From positions 434,001 through 498,000 of the forward strand of contig NZ_JAGGLB010000003.1 in the NCBI RefSeq assembly GCF_017874215.1: 64,000 nt of DNA. The letters are read 5' to 3'. Below the pieces are notes generated by a model. That model had not been told where the DNA came from. It did not search any database and saw only the letters and a program-made list of their open reading frames with translations. Position numbers and translations under genes: made by a program. This document shows, one piece after another, positions 52,356-61,414 of this stretch (positions are counted from its first letter, which is position 1; each line of letters opens with the position of its first letter). The DNA comes from Paenibacillus eucommiae (lineage in GTDB: Bacteria; Bacillota; Bacilli; Paenibacillales; NBRC-103111).

Positions 52356-53273
52356 TTAACCTCGTTCGCATCCGTTTATGCTTTTATAGACGACACGCTT
52401 CTCGCTCACCTTCTTTGCATAGGGACGCAGGCGGCGTTCTGCAATGGAAAGCATAAAAGGTGTGGACATATTTACGGTAAACATCGCGTAAGGAATTCCA
52501 GTCTCAAGCTGTATAAGGATCGAACGGCAGAGAAGTAATAAAGCGAGTCCCGATAATTGATATTTGGGCGTGATAAATACAGCATCGTATAAAACCGTAT
52601 CTTCAGAAATTCTGTAATTAACGATCCAACCCACTATATCTCCATCCGTTTCCAAGCCCAGACTGTTAGCAGCTTCAAGCGGAGCAAAGGATTTAAAAGG
52701 AGACAAGAATGCTGGATACATTTCCCCCTCCTGCTCAAGCAGCCTTGCCTTGTTTAGCTGGCTCAAATTGCCCCAGGGAAAGGCTTGAATGCCAGCAGGC
52801 AGTGGATGCTCCCGCAGCCATGGTGCATGAACGATCTGCTTGTCGATGTGGTATATTTTAGCCTCCAAGCTTGGAGCCGACCAGCCTGAACGGCTAATAA
52901 ATGCCTCCAAGGCTGGTGTAATTTCTTTCCCGGAATAATAAACAAAACGAAGCCTCTCTACACCTTGAGAAGCAAGATGCTGCTCCAGCGTGCTCATTAA
53001 CCTGGAACCAAGTCCTGCTCTACGGTAGCCTCGATGTACAAATAAAGATAAAATATGAGCGGCCCTGGTTTCCCGTTCCACCCGCTCCTGCTCAGCGATG
53101 ACCAGCCCAATCGGGGTACAGCTTTCATCCTGACTTCCCGGCACAAGCTCAACCCCAAAGACAGATAACCTGCCCTCCGCCTCCAGCTCCGGAAGACGGG
53201 GCATAAGGTGTCCGAACATCAGTCCCCGGTAACGGGGCCAATCATCTGGTGTGAGCTTAATCCAACGATACAA
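52356..53273 (-). CDS. Tandem GNAT acyltransferase
   Basis: About 305 residues with two GNAT-like halves. The first (about 20-140) contains ILSLFVHRGYRRAGLGSRLM, whose R-x-x-G-x-G loop binds the acyl-CoA/ACP pantetheine; the second (about 160-300) is more divergent. I place the start at TTG 53273, eight bases after GGAGG, giving a 17-base overlap with the symporter gene; a GTG at 53321 lacks a site. In selidamide and goadvionin pathways GNAT enzymes attach fatty acyl chains to ribosomal peptides; by neighbourhood this one probably does the same. Confidence 0.82.
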   Translation of the reverse strand: MYRWIKLTPDDWPRYRGLMFGHLMPRLPELEAEGRLSVFGVELVPGSQDESCTPIGLVIAEQERVERETRAAHILSLFVHRGYRRAGLGSRLMSTLEQHLASQGVERLRFVYYSGKEITPALEAFISRSGWSAPSLEAKIYHIDKQIVHAPWLREHPLPAGIQAFPWGNLSQLNKARLLEQEGEMYPAFLSPFKSFAPLEAANSLGLETDGDIVGWIVNYRISEDTVLYDAVFITPKYQLSGLALLLLCRSILIQLETGIPYAMFTVNMSTPFMLSIAERRLRPYAKKVSEKRVVYKSINGCERG

Positions 53274-54582
53274 GTGGAACGCCTCCGTCTTCTTTTGCCG
53301 GTTGTGTATAATCACTTTCACTGCTTTTTTCCGAAATCATCACGCTTGCAGCGCAATTGGACAGCACATTGGCTGCAGTTATGATGGGATCAATAATTGG
53401 GTTGATAGCCAGCAGCAATATAATCGTCGTGTCTGCCGGCAGCTGCAGGGGCCCCGCTATCATAGCGATCATAGCAATCGAGACCATTGCAGGCGCTCCT
53501 GCACCTGCCAAAGCAGCGAGCACAGCTCCAATCCAAACGGTAACCAGCTGCAGCATCGTTAAGGAAACACCATATAGCTGAGCCGTAAACATAATTCCAA
53601 GAGCATACACCAGGATCATGCTGTATCTGCACAAGATCATGCCAAGCGGAACAACTAATCGGACTGAACTGGCTTCAACCCGGAATGCAGTACTTAGCGC
53701 ATGTAAAGAGGCTGGTATGGCCGCGATACTGTTACGTGTTCCAAAGGCTACGACAAGCGCATCCTTTAATTCATAAAACACCGCTTGTATCGACATATTG
53801 ACCTTCTTCGCAATGATTCCTGCACTGATGAGCATAACGATCAGGCTGGAAATGTACATCCAGAGAATCAGTTTCATGATGGCCGGGAAAACGCCTTCCC
53901 CAATAGCTGATAATTGTCCCGCCATAATACAAAATAGTCCAAATGGCAGCAAATACATCGACCAGGAAATCGCTTGTTGAAAAGCCTTAAACAACAGATC
54001 TGTAAGCTGCAGTAAATTCTCACCAGCTTTAGTGGAAACCATGCCGACCGTTACTCCAACAACGATGGAGAAGAACAATATTTGTAAGCTGTTACCTTCA
54101 CCCAGCGCTATAAAAATATTGGGTGGTATAAGTTCAACCAAAAAACCAAGCAGATTAGTAGTCGTACGCTCCTCGCCGGTCCCGCTTCCAGTCTCAGCCT
54201 GCTGCTCAGCTTGCTGTACGACAGATCCGAGCACCGCCTTGGCTTCCGGCGAAAGGCCGCTTCCAGGCTGCCCAATCAGTCCTACTGTCAAGCCCACTGC
54301 GCTCACTAGGAGCAGCCCTGCAGCAAAAACGATCAACATACGCTTCAGGATATGAATCGCATTGCTGTTCATAAATATGCCGCCTATGCTCGATACAATC
54401 GCAGTCATCATAATCGGAATGACGCACATCTTGAGGAATGATAAGTAGAGGTCCCCGAATGGGGCAATCTGCGCCGCGAAATCGGGAAATAAAGTCCCGG
54501 CAGCGGCTCCTGCAGCAATACAAATAAGAATAGTCCAAACGGACTTGATCCATGCCAGAGAAAAGGCCGGAAATTTAGACAA
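53257..54582 (-). CDS. Dicarboxylate/amino acid:cation symporter (DAACS family)
   Basis: A 441-residue GltP/SdcS-like transporter with eight helices and two re-entrant loops: FGTRNSIAAIPASLHAL (HP1-like), NPIIDPIITAANVLSNCAASVM (helix 8, substrate site). TTG start after GAGAGGG. First gene after the precursor's terminator. Its substrate may feed the pathway (an acidic amino acid or dicarboxylate), or it may give self-protection; neither is shown by sequence. Confidence 0.88.
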   Translation of the reverse strand: MSKFPAFSLAWIKSVWTILICIAAGAAAGTLFPDFAAQIAPFGDLYLSFLKMCVIPIMMTAIVSSIGGIFMNSNAIHILKRMLIVFAAGLLLVSAVGLTVGLIGQPGSGLSPEAKAVLGSVVQQAEQQAETGSGTGEERTTTNLLGFLVELIPPNIFIALGEGNSLQILFFSIVVGVTVGMVSTKAGENLLQLTDLLFKAFQQAISWSMYLLPFGLFCIMAGQLSAIGEGVFPAIMKLILWMYISSLIVMLISAGIIAKKVNMSIQAVFYELKDALVVAFGTRNSIAAIPASLHALSTAFRVEASSVRLVVPLGMILCRYSMILVYALGIMFTAQLYGVSLTMLQLVTVWIGAVLAALAGAGAPAMVSIAMIAMIAGPLQLPADTTIILLLAINPIIDPIITAANVLSNCAASVMISEKSSESDYTQPAKEDGGVPLVSLD

Positions 54583-54615
54583 TGCCAGTGCACCCTCTCA
54601 CCCGGGTTAGTTGTA

Positions 54616-54640
54616 GAAAAACCCCGATTGCCCGGGGTTT
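54616..54640 (-). terminator. Terminator directly after the NHLP precursor gene
   Basis: Minus strand AAACCCCG/CGGGGTTT stem with TTTTT, 30 bases after the precursor stop. Such partial terminators let precursor mRNA exceed that of the downstream enzymes. Confidence 0.8.
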
Positions 54641-54670
54641 GTTCAATGCGTAGAACGTATATAATTGGAA

Positions 54671-55045
54671 TTAGATTTGATCGATTGCTCTATTAGCTGC
54701 ACGCTCAGCTACGTTTACAGTTCTTCTTGCCGCATCCTCAGCGATGTTTCCAACTGTGCCAAAGAAATCATTAGCTCCGGATTTGCTGCCGCCAGCTACA
54801 CTCTCAAGCTCTGTTTCGGAAAGCTCATCAGCAGATGCTTTAGCTTCAGGAAGCACGATGTTGGCATGATAGCCTTTACCATCGACAACATTAATTTTGA
54901 AATCTTGGGGTACTTCCTTACCTGTTGCTTCTTTAACAGCTGCATAAATATCAGTCAGGCACAAAGACCTGAACGCGTCATCGCTGCTTGCCTTCTCAAT
55001 TACTAGTGTTGCGGTTTCTTTTACTTGCTCTTCTGTCCAACTCAT
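54671..55045 (-). CDS. NHLP-family RiPP precursor peptide
   Basis: 124 residues from ATG 55045, seven bases after GGAGG. The leader (1-86) is the nitrile-hydratase-alpha-like type: WTEEQVKETATLVIEKASSD, FRSLCLTDIYAAVKEATGKE, FKINVV and the acidic DELSETELESVAGG ending in a double-glycine cleavage site. The 38-residue core begins SKSGANDFFGTVGN and is Ala/Arg/Asn-rich and helical (ARRTVNVAERAANRAIDQI), with no cysteine, one lysine (core position 2), two Ser and two Thr, and four Arg. Preceded by a promoter sharing a motif with the transporter operon. Confidence 0.92.
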   Translation of the reverse strand: MSWTEEQVKETATLVIEKASSDDAFRSLCLTDIYAAVKEATGKEVPQDFKINVVDGKGYHANIVLPEAKASADELSETELESVAGGSKSGANDFFGTVGNIAEDAARRTVNVAERAANRAIDQI

Positions 55046-55059
55046 GTTCATTCCTCCAA

Positions 55060-55145
55060 TAAATTAGTATAAAGTTTTTACATTACTTACAATAACAGAC
55101 GAAGTTCAAATTCACTTAAAGTCCTATTCAAATCTTGCTCAAATC
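55060..55145 (-). promoter_or_regulatory. Precursor promoter with tandem TTTGA-type repeats
   Basis: Reading the minus strand from 55145: GATTTGA, GATTTGA, ACTTTAAGT and AATTTGAACT, with TTTGA/TTTAA cores at intervals of 11, 12 and 10 bases, the helical spacing of OmpR/PhoB-type sites. The 20-base block ACTTTAAGTGAATTTGAACT recurs with one change at 62682-62701. A TTGAAC -35 and TAATGT -10 (18-base gap) can be drawn from it. Confidence 0.65.
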
Positions 55146-58138
55146 TATGCTAACTGACGTTTCGACAAATCAGCAAACAAACCGTCTCTTTGCGTTAACT
55201 CTTGATAGGTCCCTGTTTGTACGATGCCACCCTTATCGAATACATAAATACGATCAGCATTCCTAATCGTACTCAGCCTGTGAGCAATGACGATTCTTGT
55301 GGCTTGCAGCTTTTCCAGACTCTCGCTTACGATAGCCTGGGTACGATTGTCCAAAGCGCTTGTAGCCTCATCAAAAAAAATAATTCTCGGCTTCCTGGCA
55401 ATCGCACGTGCTATGAGCAGCCGTTGACGCTGTCCACCGGAAAGCGTACTACCACCCTCGGAGACAACCGTATGCATGCCCATCGGCATACTGCGGATAT
55501 CTGCATCCATGCCTGCCATTGTGGCGGCCTCCCAAGCGTCTTCTAACGTCAGGTTTGACGAGCCAACGATATTAGTGAAAATATCTCCGGACATCATCTT
55601 TCCATTTTGCAGAACAACACCAAATTGATTGCGCAGCAGCCCGACATCGAGCGTCTTGAGATCCTGTCCATCAAAAAAGATCGAGCCCATTTCCGGCTTT
55701 TCAAAGCCAAGCAGCAGCCGTACCAATGTCGATTTCCCACATCCCGATGCTCCAATGAAAGCTACAAATTCACCTGAACGAATCTGCAGTGAAATATCCT
55801 TGATGACCATAGGCTGGTCCTGATGATAACGAAAATGCAGATGCTTAACTTCAATCGCACCACTAAGATCCCCAGGATCTTCAAGCTGTTCATGAATCTC
55901 TGGCACGGTTTCCAATATCGGCTTGGCGCGCTCAAATAGCGGCACAATATTAATGATGGATACAATAGCCGAAGACATCGCCATCATAGCTGTCAAAAAT
56001 GCGGTAAAGGCAGAAAAGAAGGCAATGAACTGGCCGGCGCTTAACGCTTCGGAACGAGAGGCGACAAAATAAAATAAAATCATGGAAGTAACAATTGGAA
56101 AAAAAGATTGAAAAACGCTGAGCCAGTTGGACAGCATATGCGATTTGAAGGACAGTTCCTTCTGTTTCGCAAACCAGTTTGCCCATAGAAAGAAGGCGCG
56201 ATTCTCAGCGGCAGCCATGCGGAACTTACTGATCCCGTTTAACAGCTGTAGCACCATACCAGAAATTTTACCTTGAACATGCAGCAGCTCGCGCTCGTAA
56301 CGAACCTGCATAATACCGATTGTGGATGTCACCACCATGGAGATCAGAACCAGACCACCCGCGATAAGTGCCAGCGTGACATCATAATGGAAGAGCAATA
56401 TGAAATTAAAAGACGAAAAGATACCTGAGAAAATAGACGTAATAACAACGCCAGACATCATTTTGCGGATTGAATTAATGCTGTTAGCCCGCAGCGCAAG
56501 GTCCCCGGCTGTAAAATCACGAAAAAAGGAAACGGGAAGGTTGAGCAGCCGATCCCATACTGCAGCTTGTATAGAGCCATCCATCCTGCCTTCGATACGC
56601 AGCATCGCCATGGAACGGGTTAACTGGAACAGCATCGTCGAAGCCGTTACGGTTAGCAAAATGAATGTCATCTGCAGCAATGTATAACGATTGGATTCCG
56701 GAATAACAGTATCGAACAAAATCCCGTTGGCAATAGGCATAAACATTCCGAGAATACCAGCAGCTATGCCCATTAGCAGCATGACAACAAGGTCACGCTT
56801 GATTGTTTTATGCGCTCCAAAACGGAGGATATCCATCACCTTCAAAGGATGCGCAGGCAGTGAACGATAAAACATATGCGCCATTGGATTTAACATTTGA
56901 GCGATTTCTGGTGTGATTGTACGCTCCATGCCACTTGCCGGATCGATCAGTTTGTATGAAGCATGCGTTTGGGGGATAAGGGCCACCGGTCTGCCATCTT
57001 CCTCCATAAAAGCCACCAGTGGACCGCTGTCTTCTTTCCACCAATTGCCCTTCAGCACAACCTGCCTTGATCGCACATTGGAGGCTTGGGCTATGTCGTG
57101 AAGGGGATTGCTGGCTCTGACTGCACGGTCTCTTTTGAGCGACGGCTTGATATCTATGCCTGATGACTCTCCTGCAATCCGGCAGGCCATGTATAAGGGA
57201 TCAGCAGAAAAAGCAGGCTTGATGATCCTGTTCTTTATTCCGGCTGTGACCTCCACAAGCCTGGACAGAGCTCTGTTCATCAACAGATGATCACTTTCTG
57301 TCCGCTTGCGCAATTGATCCCTGTCTGTTAATTCTTCCTTCATCAGCATATGCTTAAGCCGTGCAGATACGATGCTATGGAAACCCGATAGTCCATCCCA
57401 CTGTCGATCCTGAGCCATCCATGCTGTCGTCTTACAGGCTGAAATGCGGCTTTCCTCCTGAACACTTAACCAGCTTAGCGAAGTCAGCGGAATAATAGGC
57501 GTAACTCCCTCAAAATGGATAGGGTGATCTTCCATCCACTGCAGCACACCTGATTGCTGGCTCACCCACAGGGTGTCCATCGATCTAAGCACCTTGTCTT
57601 TAGGTACAGTTATTTCGTCAGAATGCTCGATACTGAGGAAATCTGCCGGGGGATTTTTAGTTCTCAAAGCAGCAGACCATAACTGTATCCACTGATCAAT
57701 CTCTTCAGCGATCACGCTATTGAATTCGCTAAACGCAGCAGCCTCCTGCAGCCTGCCCAGTTCCAGACGCAGCAGCTTTGTATCCTCTGATCCTGTAACC
57801 AATAACCCGTTACGTACTTCTGCCTCAACGGGTCTGAAACCAAATAAGATTCGCCCAGTCTCAGCACTAAAGAGATAACGCCGCTTATCCGTACTCTCTT
57901 CTTCTTTTATCGTAACAGCAAACAAATCGACATGACCGCTCTGGACATACCAGATGTAATGTTCATTCATAATCAATAGAGGGTTGTTCCCTTGAATGAC
58001 TACAGGTGTTCCATTTTCGAGAAACAAGCTTTCTATGCTTTGTTTATAAAACTCATCAGATTCCTTGCGTTCCTCATTCTGATCGAGTTCATTGCTCTCA
58101 TTGTTTTCATTACTTTCATTGAGATCCTTGGGTTTCAT
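55145..58138 (-). CDS. NHLM-type ABC transporter, ATP-binding/permease protein with long N-terminal extension
   Basis: 997 residues. The first 400 or so are a soluble region with a cyclic-nucleotide-like beta segment (YIWYVQSGHVDLFAV) characteristic of the second ABC protein of NHLM systems. Then a six-helix exporter domain (about 430-700), and a nucleotide-binding domain with GASGCGKST, LSGGQRQRLLIARAI and IIFFDEATSALD. No C39 peptidase. The start was placed at ATG 58138; an ATG at 58159 overlaps the GGAGGTG site. Probably forms a heterodimeric exporter with the peptidase-containing protein. Confidence 0.92.
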   Translation of the reverse strand: MKPKDLNESNENNESNELDQNEERKESDEFYKQSIESLFLENGTPVVIQGNNPLLIMNEHYIWYVQSGHVDLFAVTIKEEESTDKRRYLFSAETGRILFGFRPVEAEVRNGLLVTGSEDTKLLRLELGRLQEAAAFSEFNSVIAEEIDQWIQLWSAALRTKNPPADFLSIEHSDEITVPKDKVLRSMDTLWVSQQSGVLQWMEDHPIHFEGVTPIIPLTSLSWLSVQEESRISACKTTAWMAQDRQWDGLSGFHSIVSARLKHMLMKEELTDRDQLRKRTESDHLLMNRALSRLVEVTAGIKNRIIKPAFSADPLYMACRIAGESSGIDIKPSLKRDRAVRASNPLHDIAQASNVRSRQVVLKGNWWKEDSGPLVAFMEEDGRPVALIPQTHASYKLIDPASGMERTITPEIAQMLNPMAHMFYRSLPAHPLKVMDILRFGAHKTIKRDLVVMLLMGIAAGILGMFMPIANGILFDTVIPESNRYTLLQMTFILLTVTASTMLFQLTRSMAMLRIEGRMDGSIQAAVWDRLLNLPVSFFRDFTAGDLALRANSINSIRKMMSGVVITSIFSGIFSSFNFILLFHYDVTLALIAGGLVLISMVVTSTIGIMQVRYERELLHVQGKISGMVLQLLNGISKFRMAAAENRAFFLWANWFAKQKELSFKSHMLSNWLSVFQSFFPIVTSMILFYFVASRSEALSAGQFIAFFSAFTAFLTAMMAMSSAIVSIINIVPLFERAKPILETVPEIHEQLEDPGDLSGAIEVKHLHFRYHQDQPMVIKDISLQIRSGEFVAFIGASGCGKSTLVRLLLGFEKPEMGSIFFDGQDLKTLDVGLLRNQFGVVLQNGKMMSGDIFTNIVGSSNLTLEDAWEAATMAGMDADIRSMPMGMHTVVSEGGSTLSGGQRQRLLIARAIARKPRIIFFDEATSALDNRTQAIVSESLEKLQATRIVIAHRLSTIRNADRIYVFDKGGIVQTGTYQELTQRDGLFADLSKRQLA

Positions 58139-58172
58139 TAAATGTTGTTCACCTCCCATATTTAAGCCGTGT

Positions 58173-60413
58173 CTAATGCTCTTGAATCAATTTGGCATAA
58201 GCCCCATTCCGTTCAAGAAGCTCTCTATGAGTGCCGCGTTCAGCAATTTTCCCGCGATGCATGACGATTATTTCGTCAGCATCCCGGATCGTGCTTAAGC
58301 GGTGAGCGATAATGAGACAAGTGATACCGCGTCTGCGGAAGCTGTCGTCCACGAGCTTCTCCGTTGCAGGATCAAGCGCACTGGTCGCTTCATCCAGAAC
58401 CAGAATGGAAGGATTACCGGCGAGGGCCCGGGCGATTTCCAGCCGCTGGCGCTGTCCTCCGCTGAAATTACCGCCATTTTCAGAAATTTGATGCTCGTAT
58501 CCGCCGCTGCGCTCAGAAATACTGTCATGAATAGCAGCGTCCTTAGCCGCCCGAATGACATCGGCCTCAGTAATAGTTGAATCCCAGAATGTCAAATTTT
58601 CTTTGATGGTGCCTTCAAATAGACAGATGTCCTGATCCACCACGGCCATTGAATTTCCGATCTTTTCGCGCTGAATTTCCTGTCTTGTTTTATGATCAAA
58701 CCTAATTTCCCCTGACCAAGGCTCATAGATGCCAGCTACCAGCTTCGCAACCGTAGATTTCCCGCTTCCCGATCCACCTACGAGCGCTACTCTCATTCCA
58801 GGCTTGAGTGATAATGAAAAATTATTAACCAGCGGTTCTTCCAATCTGCTGTAGCCAAAGGATACATTCTGAAGCTCTACATATCCAGACAGCTTGGCCT
58901 TATTCTTAGCAGCGCCGTTGGCAGAATTATCTTCAGGTTCAGGGCGATCAGAGCTGGCCTGCTGTGATAGCTGTCTGTCAATCGGATACTGAAGTACATC
59001 GTCCAAGCGTTTCAAACTGCCTCCGGCTTCCTGGAGTGAGCCTCCCAGATATACCATTTGATTGACCGGATCAATAAAGCTTGCCGATAAGCTTTGGAAT
59101 GCCACAAGCATACCGATGGTCAAAGCGCCGTCCATCACCTGCATCCCTCCGACTGACAGGACAATCACTGAGCTCAAGCCGGATAGAAATGTAGGCACTG
59201 CAGTTAGAAACTGATTCGACACGCCAAACTTCTGCGTCGAATTCATCAGCTTTCCTTGATGTCCAGACCATTTAGCAAAGAAATCCGACTCGGAGCCGTT
59301 CGATTTCAATGTTTCGATGATTTGCAGACCGTTCATCGAAACACCTTGCATTTTGCCTCCTTCTTGAAGCAGCGTTTGATTCTGATCGTTGCGGTGTCGT
59401 GAAATATACCGAAGGAAAACGATATTCAGCAAAGCAACGCCGACAGCGATCAACGTTAACGTAATGCTGTATTGCAGCATTAGAACGAGATAAAATAAAA
59501 TCATAAAGCAGTTCAATACAGCAACTGCCAGCTCTCCCGACAACAGCTGGGCGACTCGATCGTTGATCATTACGCGCGAGCCGATTTCACCGCTGTAGCG
59601 TTGCGCAAAGAAATCGATGGGAAGACGAAGCACATGCCAGAAGAAACGGCTTGATGAGCTTAGAGAGAACTTCGTTTCCAAGCGCAACAAATAGTATCGT
59701 TGCAGCCAGGTAAGCGAAGCACGCATGACGGCCGTCATGCCCATACCGATCAGAAGCGGAGCAAGCCAGTCGTGCATACGGCCGAGCAGCACGTTATCGA
59801 TAAAAATTTTGCTGAAAGTAGGGATGACTAGTCCAGGAATAACTAGAAACAAACCGGCAATAACAGCAAATAATAATGCACTTTCCGAGCCTTTCAGTCT
59901 GGACAATAAAGAGACGAGCATATTCGGTGCTTGTCCCTTACGGACATATTCAGGGGAAGGCTCCATTTGAATGACAACGCCTGTGAAAGATTGATCAAAT
60001 TCAGTAAAGCTGACTACTCTTGGGCCTGCTGCCGGATCATTTAAATAAACTTTATCTTTTCCGAAGCCTTCGAGCACCAGGAAGTGATTAAAATTCCAAT
60101 GAATAATAAGCGGGAACTTCATCTCTTTCAGCGCTTCAGGCTCTTTGCGGTAACCTTTGGCATGCATGCCATATTTCCTGGCAGCCTTCAGCACATTACT
60201 AGCCTTGCTTCCATCCCGGGAGACTCCGCATTCAATCCTCAGTTCCTCAAGAGGAATAAAGCTTTTATAGTAACCTAGAACGATTCCGAGAGCTGCTGCA
60301 CCACATTCGACTGCTTCCATCTGAAGCACTGTCGGTGTTTTAGCCCGTTTGCTCATTTTCATTTTCTTAGGCCTCTCCGAGGGCTCGGATGTCGTGTTGT
60401 TCGTTGACATCAT
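58173..60413 (-). CDS. NHLM-type peptidase-containing ABC exporter (PCAT)
   Basis: 746 residues. An N-terminal C39 peptidase (about 25-150) has Gln31, Cys37 (QMEAVECGAA), His110 (HWNFNHFLVLEG) and Asp126 (LNDPAAG). It cleaves after the GG of the leader. A six-helix membrane domain (about 180-470) and an ATPase with GGSGSGKST, FSGGQRQRLEIARAL and ILVLDEATSALD follow. All catalytic residues are intact. 34 bases before the second ABC gene. Exports the mature product of the NHLP precursor and, by the shared motif, probably the Cys4 peptide. Confidence 0.95.
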   Translation of the reverse strand: MMSTNNTTSEPSERPKKMKMSKRAKTPTVLQMEAVECGAAALGIVLGYYKSFIPLEELRIECGVSRDGSKASNVLKAARKYGMHAKGYRKEPEALKEMKFPLIIHWNFNHFLVLEGFGKDKVYLNDPAAGPRVVSFTEFDQSFTGVVIQMEPSPEYVRKGQAPNMLVSLLSRLKGSESALLFAVIAGLFLVIPGLVIPTFSKIFIDNVLLGRMHDWLAPLLIGMGMTAVMRASLTWLQRYYLLRLETKFSLSSSSRFFWHVLRLPIDFFAQRYSGEIGSRVMINDRVAQLLSGELAVAVLNCFMILFYLVLMLQYSITLTLIAVGVALLNIVFLRYISRHRNDQNQTLLQEGGKMQGVSMNGLQIIETLKSNGSESDFFAKWSGHQGKLMNSTQKFGVSNQFLTAVPTFLSGLSSVIVLSVGGMQVMDGALTIGMLVAFQSLSASFIDPVNQMVYLGGSLQEAGGSLKRLDDVLQYPIDRQLSQQASSDRPEPEDNSANGAAKNKAKLSGYVELQNVSFGYSRLEEPLVNNFSLSLKPGMRVALVGGSGSGKSTVAKLVAGIYEPWSGEIRFDHKTRQEIQREKIGNSMAVVDQDICLFEGTIKENLTFWDSTITEADVIRAAKDAAIHDSISERSGGYEHQISENGGNFSGGQRQRLEIARALAGNPSILVLDEATSALDPATEKLVDDSFRRRGITCLIIAHRLSTIRDADEIIVMHRGKIAERGTHRELLERNGAYAKLIQEH

Positions 60414-60433
60414 CGGCTCTTTTCACCTCCATG

Positions 60434-61396
60434 TCATTTGAATTGTGGGATGACTGAAGCTATTGGGCGCTGTTTGCTCACAGTGATAGACCCGTTCACG
60501 AGTGTGCCGCTGTTTATAACGGAAGGCGGTCCATCCGCGGTTGACCAGGCGTAACCGCTAAAAGTCCGGTTATCCGGTACGAGGTCAACCCGAACTTCAA
60601 GAGCAACCCCCTGCGCGGCCATTTGCTGAACGAGTCCTTCATTTCCCAGCTTGATCATCATTCCCTGCTGTGTTGCCGGGAACTCGGATACAGATATGAC
60701 TCTTCCGATCATAAATCCATATTCTTCACGGTTGACAGAGCTCGGAGAAAGCTGCACATCCATACCAGGCAGTAATTTCTTGCCTTGATCGGCAGGGACA
60801 TAGAGCACAGCTTCCAGCTCCTTCATAGTTGCGCCATTCGTCTCAATCGTTACGATCGCAGTTCCACTGTCCACGTAATTCCCTTTGTTGACTTTAACTT
60901 CAAGAACGCGTCCTGAATAAGGACTTACGATTTTTGAACTGTTTTCATATTCGTCGAGTAAGTTCACCAAACTGCTTTGAAGTGACTCCAGCTCACTCTT
61001 AATTTTGGGATCAGGACTTTCTTTAAGTGCCGCTGAAGCCTTCGCAATGTTAGCTTTAGTTGTCTTCATAAGTTCAAGAAGTTCTGGCTGCCCGACCCGT
61101 GCAATCACATCGCCCTTATTGACCTTATCATGCTCAGACACTCGTAAATCTGTAATAGGTCCGTTCGAGCCGGCATAAATGCCCTGCAAACCACCCGGCC
61201 TGATAAGCACGCCCTGGCTATTGACTTTGACAGATAAGCTGCCGAAGATTCCCCAGTATATGGCTGTTGCAAGCAGCAGGGCTATCCCGATCAGAGCCAA
61301 CCAGCCTCGCGGCGAGGTAACCTTGACCAAGGTATCCAGCTGTTCAGGAGATGACAGCCGTTCCATGGATACTTTGCGAAACACTTGATTATTCAT
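60434..61396 (-). CDS. HlyD-family secretion adaptor, NHLM type
   Basis: A 320-residue membrane-fusion protein: a single transmembrane helix (about 31-52) followed by biotinyl-lipoyl-like halves (GVLIRPGGLQGIYAGSNGPITDLRVSEHDKVNKGDVIA; IVSPYSGRVLEVKVNKGNYVDSGTAIVTI) around a short coiled coil (about 110-155). Begins MNNQVFRKVSMERLSSPEQLD, the NHLM secretion-protein signature. It links the exporter to the cell wall space. Next to the PCAT gene (20 bases). Confidence 0.93.
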   Translation of the reverse strand: MNNQVFRKVSMERLSSPEQLDTLVKVTSPRGWLALIGIALLLATAIYWGIFGSLSVKVNSQGVLIRPGGLQGIYAGSNGPITDLRVSEHDKVNKGDVIARVGQPELLELMKTTKANIAKASAALKESPDPKIKSELESLQSSLVNLLDEYENSSKIVSPYSGRVLEVKVNKGNYVDSGTAIVTIETNGATMKELEAVLYVPADQGKKLLPGMDVQLSPSSVNREEYGFMIGRVISVSEFPATQQGMMIKLGNEGLVQQMAAQGVALEVRVDLVPDNRTFSGYAWSTADGPPSVINSGTLVNGSITVSKQRPIASVIPQFK

Positions 61397-61414
61397 CGTT
61401 TTTCAGGCTCCTCC

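Noticed and set aside
54671..55045. Nitrile hydratase alpha subunit
   Set aside because: Only the leader resembles that family; the metal-binding Cys cluster is absent, and the GG site and exporter context show a RiPP precursor.
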